A stretch of DNA of 52,695 nt, taken from the NCBI GenBank assembly GCA_012031965.1, contig JAAUSC010000021.1:1-52695 (forward strand). The letters run 5' to 3'. Within the stretch, counting starts at the first letter, position 1, and every line of letters begins with the position of its first letter. Below, one piece after another: positions 47,643 through 52,695 of the stretch. Under the pieces are notes generated by a model, which was not told the origin of the DNA, ran no database searches, and saw only the letters and a program-made list of their open reading frames with translations. Made by a program: the position numbers and the translations under genes. This DNA comes from Scytonema sp. RU_4_4. GTDB taxonomy: Bacteria > Cyanobacteriota > Cyanobacteriia > Cyanobacteriales > Nostocaceae.

Positions 47643-48754
47643 CAAAGATGAGTTGGCGTTGGGCAAAGTCATTACCTTTGGCATCACGCTTATTTATCTC
47701 CCATTTACTGGTGATGATAGTAGGGGTATTAAGTCTCGTCATTATCAGCAAAGTCTCTTCCCCCCGCTTTTTCGTTCTGCATTTGGAACGATTGGAACAA
47801 AGAGGGTATAACTTATTTAATGTTCGTGCTGAGTTGGTTCACGGCTTTGAAATTGCTTGGAGACGAAGCACTGTATGGTCGGTGTTGTTTGGTGCGACGG
47901 CTGCTGGAGGATTGAGTTATTGGGTGTCTAGATTGATCATGCAGCGGTTGACACAGATGGAGCAAATCACTCAAAAGTTTGCGACTGGTCAATTTGATGC
48001 AAGACTACCTCTATCAGATATTCCAGAATTGAATCGATTAGGTGTTAGTTTCAATCGTATGGCAACAAGTATACAAGGGGTGGAAGCGCGACGGCGGGAA
48101 CTGATTGGAGATATGACTCATGAGCTACGGACACCACTGACAGTCGTGCGCGGTTATTTAGAAGAACTTGCTGATGGAAGCATTGAACCCTCTGCAGAAA
48201 TTTATTTACGACTAGTCAAAGAAACTAGGCGTTTAGAACGCTTGGTCAACGATTTGCAAGAGCTCTCCAAAGCAGAAGCAGGTTATCTTCCAATAAAGAT
48301 ACAGTCAGTCAATCTGCGTCCTTTACTGGAGTCTTTGGTAGAGAAATTTGCTGACCAACTGCTAGATGATGGACCAGTTCTGCGCTTAGAGTGTCCATCG
48401 AAACTACCCTTAGTATTGGCAGATATTGACCGTACAGAGCAGGTGCTGGTTAATCTCCTTGGTAATGCAGTGCGTTATACCACTAAAGGTTTAATTACCC
48501 TGCGTACTTGGGCTGAACCCTCTAAGCTATGGATTGCAGTCATTGATACAGGAATGGGAATTGCCAAAGAAGATTTACCGTACGTCTTTGAGCGCTTCTG
48601 GCGATCTGACAAATCTCGCGATCGCCATTCTGGAGGAACAGGTATTGGTTTAACCATCTCGCGCCGTTTGGTCGAACTGCAAGGCGGTCAGATTGAAGTA
48701 GAAAGTCAACTAGGATTGGGTAGCACGTTTCGTTTTTTTCTGCCTTTGGCTTAA
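47639..48754 (+). CDS. Membrane sensor histidine kinase
   Basis: A 371-residue kinase and partner of the preceding regulator. Two hydrophobic segments (about 17-40 and 78-96) flank a short periplasmic loop. Then come a HAMP domain, a dimerisation/phosphoacceptor helix with the His in DMTHELRTPLTVV, and a catalytic ATPase domain with the N box (NLLGNAVRYTT), G1 (DTGMGIA), F box (FERFWR) and G2 (GGTGIGL). All motifs are intact. The sensor loop is short, so the signal may be membrane-internal. Confidence 0.96.
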   Translation: MTKMSWRWAKSLPLASRLFISHLLVMIVGVLSLVIISKVSSPRFFVLHLERLEQRGYNLFNVRAELVHGFEIAWRRSTVWSVLFGATAAGGLSYWVSRLIMQRLTQMEQITQKFATGQFDARLPLSDIPELNRLGVSFNRMATSIQGVEARRRELIGDMTHELRTPLTVVRGYLEELADGSIEPSAEIYLRLVKETRRLERLVNDLQELSKAEAGYLPIKIQSVNLRPLLESLVEKFADQLLDDGPVLRLECPSKLPLVLADIDRTEQVLVNLLGNAVRYTTKGLITLRTWAEPSKLWIAVIDTGMGIAKEDLPYVFERFWRSDKSRDRHSGGTGIGLTISRRLVELQGGQIEVESQLGLGSTFRFFLPLA

Positions 48755-48873
48755 GTTTAGTAAGAATTTACTTACACTAAATAGACAAGCTATTGACACA
48801 ACGGGGTCACACCTGTGTCATATCCACTTAGTACTTTAAAAGTAGCTAAGATAAAGGTTTTTCTAAAGAAAAC

Positions 48874-48974
48874 AGGACTTAAGCAAAGAAACCCGGTTTC
48901 TACCAAAAATCATCTGTTTTGCAATCAAATACGAACGAAGAAACCGGGTTTCTAGCAGATGGTGCGTAAGTCCT
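48874..48974. mobile_element. MITE-like inverted-repeat element
   Basis: About 101 bases, with terminal inverted repeats AGGACTTAAGC and (inverted) AGGACTTACGC, and nested AGAAACCCGGTTTCT-type hairpin arms inside. No open frame. The layout fits a miniature non-autonomous element or an abundant hairpin repeat of cyanobacteria. No target-site duplication is obvious. Confidence 0.6.
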
Positions 48975-49047
48975 AGAATATTGAGTTCTAACTTAAGAAT
49001 TTCTATGACAAACCTTAGTTAATAACACTGAGATTCGTTTACACATT

Positions 49048-49149
49048 ATGTTAACTTTTTTCTTGACTGCCTTTTTGGTAAGTTTACTGACTTTATTTGG
49101 CGGAGCTGCAATAGCTTATCTGTTTCCACAAAACCATTCTCAAGATTAA
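49048..49149 (+). CDS. Putative small membrane protein (33 residues)
   Basis: An open frame too short for routine gene calling: ATG, then LTFFLTAFLVSLLTLFGGAA, then AYLFPQNHSQD, then TAA. One strong transmembrane helix with a short polar C-tail resembles the small subunits of photosynthetic complexes in size, but I do not recognise it as any known Psb, Psa, Pet or Ndh small protein. No clear ribosome-binding site. Followed by a terminator at 49333. Confidence 0.4.
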   Translation: MLTFFLTAFLVSLLTLFGGAAIAYLFPQNHSQD

Positions 49150-49332
49150 GAGATAGTCCATGAGTCATTCAAAAATTGAAAAATCTCAAAAATGAAAACA
49201 TTTACAACTGGAAAGTACTCTACTTCTTAATCATACAGCAACTCAACGCTTAATAGACTTCTTATTGTTTAACTTAACTTAAGCATGATTGACCCATAAT
49301 CCAACTTAATTGTGTAGCATAAATTTCTCTTT

Positions 49333-49368
49333 CCCTGTGTTGTGCTGATAACACAGGGTTTCTTTTTG
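49333..49368 (+). terminator. Intrinsic terminator
   Basis: CCCTGTGTT pairs with AACACAGGG (9-bp stem, 8-base loop) and is followed by GTTTCTTTTT. A strong terminator whose only upstream partner is the 33-residue frame or an unseen small RNA. Confidence 0.85.
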
Positions 49369-49927
49369 ATTGGGATATGTAGCTTTACTGCCAAGAGTTC
49401 TTGAACTTTTTAATCATAGAATCTTGGTATAAAAATAGATGCATAGCTGCTGATGATAGGGAAAAAATAAATTAATCTATACTTGAGTTTCTTTTTTATC
49501 TATGTAAATGTCTTGATATTCAAGACTGTTGCTCTACTTTCAAAGTGGGATTAGTTTTGTTCAAGCTAACTTATGATATATAAATCTTATTTTTTAAAAT
49601 TTTAATATTTAGACTATACAAACACTCAGATAGTTATGATTAATCAGTGGAATTCCTGGTCTATGGATAAGCAAAGATAAGATAGTTAAAATATATCCGT
49701 AAAATTTCTGTTCTATATCAATTTTGAATGAATTAAGTGTATGTACTGTTTTGTGATTTTTTATGGTTATATTAACATTTAGCTAAATTATCAAAAATTG
49801 TATCTACCTGCTTCAGTAATTAGGATAGTTATTTTACAAACCTCTAGCTTATACTGAATATTTTTTGTAAAAAATAAGTCTAAGTTATGTTTTCTGAATC
49901 TTTGATAACTTATAAGGAGTAGCTACA
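49369..49927. other. AT-rich spacer, no gene
   Basis: About 560 AT-rich bases, no frame or repeat I can support. A good ribosome-binding site AAGGAG at 49914-49919 precedes the next gene. Confidence 0.55.
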
Positions 49928-50203
49928 GTGAATAAGTTACAATTGGCTTTTCTTATTAATTACTTACTAATGACTGGTTATTTTTTTGTCAACTGGTTAA
50001 GATTTTTTCTCCGTCATCCTAGCTCTTCTCCAGAAGATAAATTTTTGTCTTTTGTGATGCTTGTGATCACTACTGTTTTATGGCCTATCACTGTTCCTAT
50101 GTCTTTTATAAAAATATTAACGACATGGAAAGTTGAGTTTAATACTGTGATTCCTGTACTGGTTGCAGTCTTTGCGTTCAGTCTTGCACTTTACATGGGT
50201 TAG
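49928..50203 (+). CDS. Small membrane protein
   Basis: A 91-residue protein with a GTG start and a good AAGGAG site 9 bases upstream. It is strongly hydrophobic: segments about 5-24, 38-62 and 72-90 are likely transmembrane helices, with a charged loop SSPEDK between the first two. No family recognised. It lies 186 bases upstream of the HtrA-type protease gene on the same strand. Cellular location: membrane. Confidence 0.75.
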   Translation: MNKLQLAFLINYLLMTGYFFVNWLRFFLRHPSSSPEDKFLSFVMLVITTVLWPITVPMSFIKILTTWKVEFNTVIPVLVAVFAFSLALYMG

Positions 50204-50389
50204 CGACTTTTCGCTTGATTGTTAGTATTGACACTAGCTGTACTCTTGCGTGTCATAATTGTTGCACATAAAATAAATTGCTACTTTGCATTTACCACTA
50301 CATCCGCAAAGGATTAAGAGGCACAATACTTTTCACAATTTCGTCATATCTCTGTAACAGCATTGACATAGAGGCTTTTTAAGTTAGAA

Positions 50390-51679
50390 ATGGTATCCAG
50401 AAAATCTTACAGAGACAAAATGTATAAAAAACCGAGTGATGGCAATAACGAATCAGGGATATACAACAAAATCTTCTCAAACCATAAGACTGCTCCTTGG
50501 AAAAAAGCAGCTTTTCATTTATCGCTCGTGTTGCTCGGCTCTGGGATGACGCTCGCGGGCGGCTACTTGGCTTCCCACTCCCAACAGGTATCTCAAAACG
50601 CATCTGACCTTGCTGTGAGTCGGGTAAATGCTGCTCCCCCAATACCAGCCGGCGCAGAGTCTACTAGCTTTGTTACGAAAGTTGTGCAAAGGGTCGGACC
50701 AGCAGTCGTGCGGATTGATGCTTCACGAACAGTCAAAACCCAGCTACCAGAAGAATTTAACGACCCGTTTTTCCGCCGCTTTTTTGGATCTGCACTACCA
50801 AATTCACAACAAAGGCGGGTAGAACGGGGTACTGGTTCAGGTTTTATTATGAGTACCGATGGTCGCATTCTCACCAATGCTCACGTTGTTGATGGTGCGG
50901 ATACTGTGAAAGTGACGCTCAAGGGTGGACGCACTTATCAAGGTAAAGTGTTAGGAAAAGATGAATTGACAGATGTGGCTGTTGTCAAAATTCAAGCAGA
51001 TAACCTACCAATAGTGACAATGGGTAACTCAGATCAGCTACAACCTGGAGAATGGGCGATCGCCATTGGTAACCCCCTTGGTTTGGATAACAGCGTCACC
51101 ACTGGAATTATCAGTGCAACAGGTCGCACAAGTAATCAGATTGGTGCTCCCGACAAGCGAGTGGAATATCTTCAAACAGACGCAGCAATTAACCCAGGTA
51201 ACTCTGGGGGACCCCTGCTAAATGCTCAAGGACAAGTCATAGGAATGAATACAGCTATAATCCAAGGCGCACAAGGATTAGGCTTTGCTATTCCTATCAA
51301 CACAGCGCAACGGATTTCCAATCAACTGATAGCCACAGGGAAAGTACAACATCCTTATTTAGGAATTCAGATGATAGGATTAACGCCTGAGTTGAAACAA
51401 AGCATCAACTCTGATCCCAACAGTGGTTTGAATGTTGATGAAGACAATGGCGTTTTAGTTGTCAAAGTTATGCCCAACTCACCAGCAGCCAAAGCAGGGA
51501 TACGTGCTGGTGATGTCATCCAAAAACTTAATGGTCAAGCAGTGATAGACGCTGGCTCTGTCCAAAAAGCAGTGGAAAATAGTCAAGTTGGGGGAAATTT
51601 GCGCATGGAATTGCGTCGCAATGGGCAAAATCTCGACTTAGCTGTGCGCCCAGGTGCTTTTCCAATGCAAACGCAATAA
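50390..51679 (+). CDS. HtrA/Deg-type serine protease (HhoA/HhoB-like)
   Basis: A 429-residue periplasmic or thylakoid-lumen quality-control protease. An N-terminal anchor or signal (about 43-60) is followed by a trypsin-like domain with the triad His (TNAHVVDG), Asp (ELTDVAVVKI) and Ser (GNSGGPLLNAQG), then one PDZ domain (about 320-420, VMPNSPAAKAGIRAGDVIQ). A single PDZ and this length fit cyanobacterial HhoA/HhoB/HtrA; which paralog cannot be told. The start at 50390 places 35 residues before the anchor; an internal Met is possible. Ends at a strong terminator. Confidence 0.94.
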   Translation: MVSRKSYRDKMYKKPSDGNNESGIYNKIFSNHKTAPWKKAAFHLSLVLLGSGMTLAGGYLASHSQQVSQNASDLAVSRVNAAPPIPAGAESTSFVTKVVQRVGPAVVRIDASRTVKTQLPEEFNDPFFRRFFGSALPNSQQRRVERGTGSGFIMSTDGRILTNAHVVDGADTVKVTLKGGRTYQGKVLGKDELTDVAVVKIQADNLPIVTMGNSDQLQPGEWAIAIGNPLGLDNSVTTGIISATGRTSNQIGAPDKRVEYLQTDAAINPGNSGGPLLNAQGQVIGMNTAIIQGAQGLGFAIPINTAQRISNQLIATGKVQHPYLGIQMIGLTPELKQSINSDPNSGLNVDEDNGVLVVKVMPNSPAAKAGIRAGDVIQKLNGQAVIDAGSVQKAVENSQVGGNLRMELRRNGQNLDLAVRPGAFPMQTQ

Positions 51680-51702
51680 GCCTTTTGCTGTTTCATATTG
51701 CA

Positions 51703-51741
51703 ATCCCCGACTTTATTAGAAAAGTCGGGGATGTTGTTTTT
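51703..51741 (+). terminator. Intrinsic terminator of the HtrA-type gene
   Basis: ATCCCCGACTTT pairs perfectly with AAAGTCGGGGAT (12-bp stem, 6-base loop), followed by GTTGTTTTTC. It lies 24 bases after the protease stop and between convergent genes. Confidence 0.92.
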
Positions 51742-51772
51742 CACGAATGATTTAGGACTGCCATAACTTAAT

Positions 51773-52695
51773 TTACTGCCAAACAAACACTTTGGCTTCG
51801 TATGGTCCTAAGTCAGTCATAATACCATTGTCACCAGCTTCTACATCATAATTTGCTGTCCATTCGTGCCATGTACCACCATTAGGGAAATGAGGAACCT
51901 GATAGCCTGCTAGGAAATTTTCTGAGAAATTTGCCACAACCACAACACGAGAACCTTCATCATTCCAACGGCTGTAAGCTAACACTTTCGCCTCTGGATT
52001 TTCGTGGATGAAGTCAATATTTTCTGTGTAGAGAGCATGATTGTTTTTACGCAGGTTTATCAAGCCTTTGTAATATTCAAATAAACCACGATTTAAATCA
52101 CTACCTAGCAATTTCCAATCGATTTTAGATGATTCTGGTGTTTTCGGCTTGTACTCGCCAAACTCTTGACCCATCCAAATCAAAGGTACACCAATAGCTG
52201 TCATGAGGATAGCTGCTCCCAACTTAAGCCGCCTAAAAGCTTCTTCATCAAAGATGTTGTGGTTACCCAGTTCCACCATTAGGCGATTATGGTCGTGGTT
52301 TGTTAAGTAATTCACAACATTCGTAGCACCCATGAAACCTTGACGTTTAGCGTCGATGACATCTTTGAGACGTTCTAAATCAAAGGCGTCACCACAAATA
52401 TGTTCCCTAATACAATGATAGAAACTATCGTGCCAGCATCCATCCATTGGTCCATCAACATTGGTGATACTGGGTGTTTCAGGAATATGTTCGGCAATGT
52501 TATAAAAGGCTTCATGCTAGCAGTTTTTTTGGCTTCTTGCACAATCCAGTGCATGAAGTCATAGTTAGCCATTTGACGTGCCGCATCGTAGCGAATACCA
52601 TCAAGGTGATATTCACTCACCCAAAACGGACTGTATCACCAATAAATTTGCGGGCAGGATAAGTCTCTAAAATTTTCGTCATAGTGTTCGTAATT
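51773..52695 (-). pseudogene. GH13 alpha-amylase/branching-enzyme family, 3' part, multiply frameshifted
   Basis: The 3' part of a GH13 glycoside hydrolase runs off the window end. Conserved blocks: SEYHLDGIRYDAARQM with the nucleophile Asp, the acid/base Glu in the NIAEHIP region, TNHDHN, and IWMGQEFGEY. The C-terminal beta domain ends EAKVFVWQ. As written the frame is broken at 52504-52507 (A4; five needed, plus strand) so that MKPF cannot continue to YNIAEHIPETP; again at 52623-52626 (A4; five needed); and probably around 52663-52672. With these restored the chain reads NYEHYDE, then YPARKFIGDTVRFWVSEYHLD. Function would be starch or glycogen branching or hydrolysis. Confidence 0.85.

Overview
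The window is chromosomal DNA from a filamentous cyanobacterium, most likely of the order Nostocales. The basis is the very frequent HIP1 octamer (GCGATCGC) inside and between genes, heptamer tandem repeats of the Nostoc/Anabaena type (CAGTTAT, CAGTTAA, CAACTAA), palindromic GC-rich dispersed repeats, and lineage-typical genes: a thioredoxin reductase fused to thioredoxin (NTRC), the arginine dihydrolase/ornithine cyclodeaminase AgrE, a DUF4327 protein, FHA-kinase and zinc-ribbon PP2C proteins, and P-II. Genus cannot be fixed from the sequence alone.

Layout. 1-530 is a repeat-rich edge with palindromes. 0.5-9.6 kb is housekeeping: thioredoxin-like protein, secreted subtilase, thiD, a coiled-coil membrane protein, glnB (frameshifted), rdgB, phosphoglucomutase/phosphomannomutase and prolyl iminopeptidase. 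9.9-13.4 kb is an accessory metabolic segment: an SDR lacking the usual catalytic Tyr, a fungal/Thermus LYS20-type homocitrate synthase, and an AbrB-family membrane protein. 13.5-15.3 kb is a ParM-like actin gene with a ParR-like partner. 15.5-23.2 kb holds dedA, a Gfo/Idh/MocA oxidoreductase, queC, a CNNM/CorC-type protein, a CAU tRNA (probably tRNA-Ile2), pyrE and thiC behind a TPP riboswitch. 23.4-25.3 kb is an island with a PemK/MazF remnant, hicA-hicB, a second antitoxin/toxin pair, and a roughly 34-bp tandem repeat built on HIP1-like octamers. 25.4-31.3 kb holds a pseudouridine synthase, a PP2C phosphatase and FHA kinase pair, a DUF4327 protein and a type IV pilin-like gene (frameshifted). 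31.6-39.5 kb holds NTRC, an orphan ABC permease, a ROK kinase, pyrG and a cell-wall amidase (frameshifted). 39.9-45.3 kb holds a lectin/FG-GAP protein, a pentapeptide-repeat protein, a DUF2085 protein (frameshifted) and agrE behind a perfect NtcA box. 46-52.7 kb holds a NYN protein, a two-component system, an HtrA-type protease and the 3' part of a GH13 enzyme (several frameshifts, runs off the window).

Themes. Nitrogen and arginine metabolism are represented by glnB (P-II) and by agrE with a GTA-N8-TAC box. Thiamine synthesis is represented by thiD and riboswitch-controlled thiC, pyrimidine synthesis by pyrE and pyrG, and Ser/Thr phosphorylation by the PP2C/kinase pair.

The most striking window-wide signal is that five otherwise well-conserved genes (glnB, pilin, amidase, DUF2085, GH13) are each broken by apparent loss of a single base, nearly always in a short homopolymer. 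In the four complete genes, restoring one base gives a clean full-length frame. This could be sequencing error, real decay, or slippage-based expression. The most biologically novel candidates are the LYS20-type homocitrate synthase locus, the chromosomal ParM/ParR-like pair with a shared peptide tag, and the HIP1-type tandem array beside the toxin-antitoxin genes.
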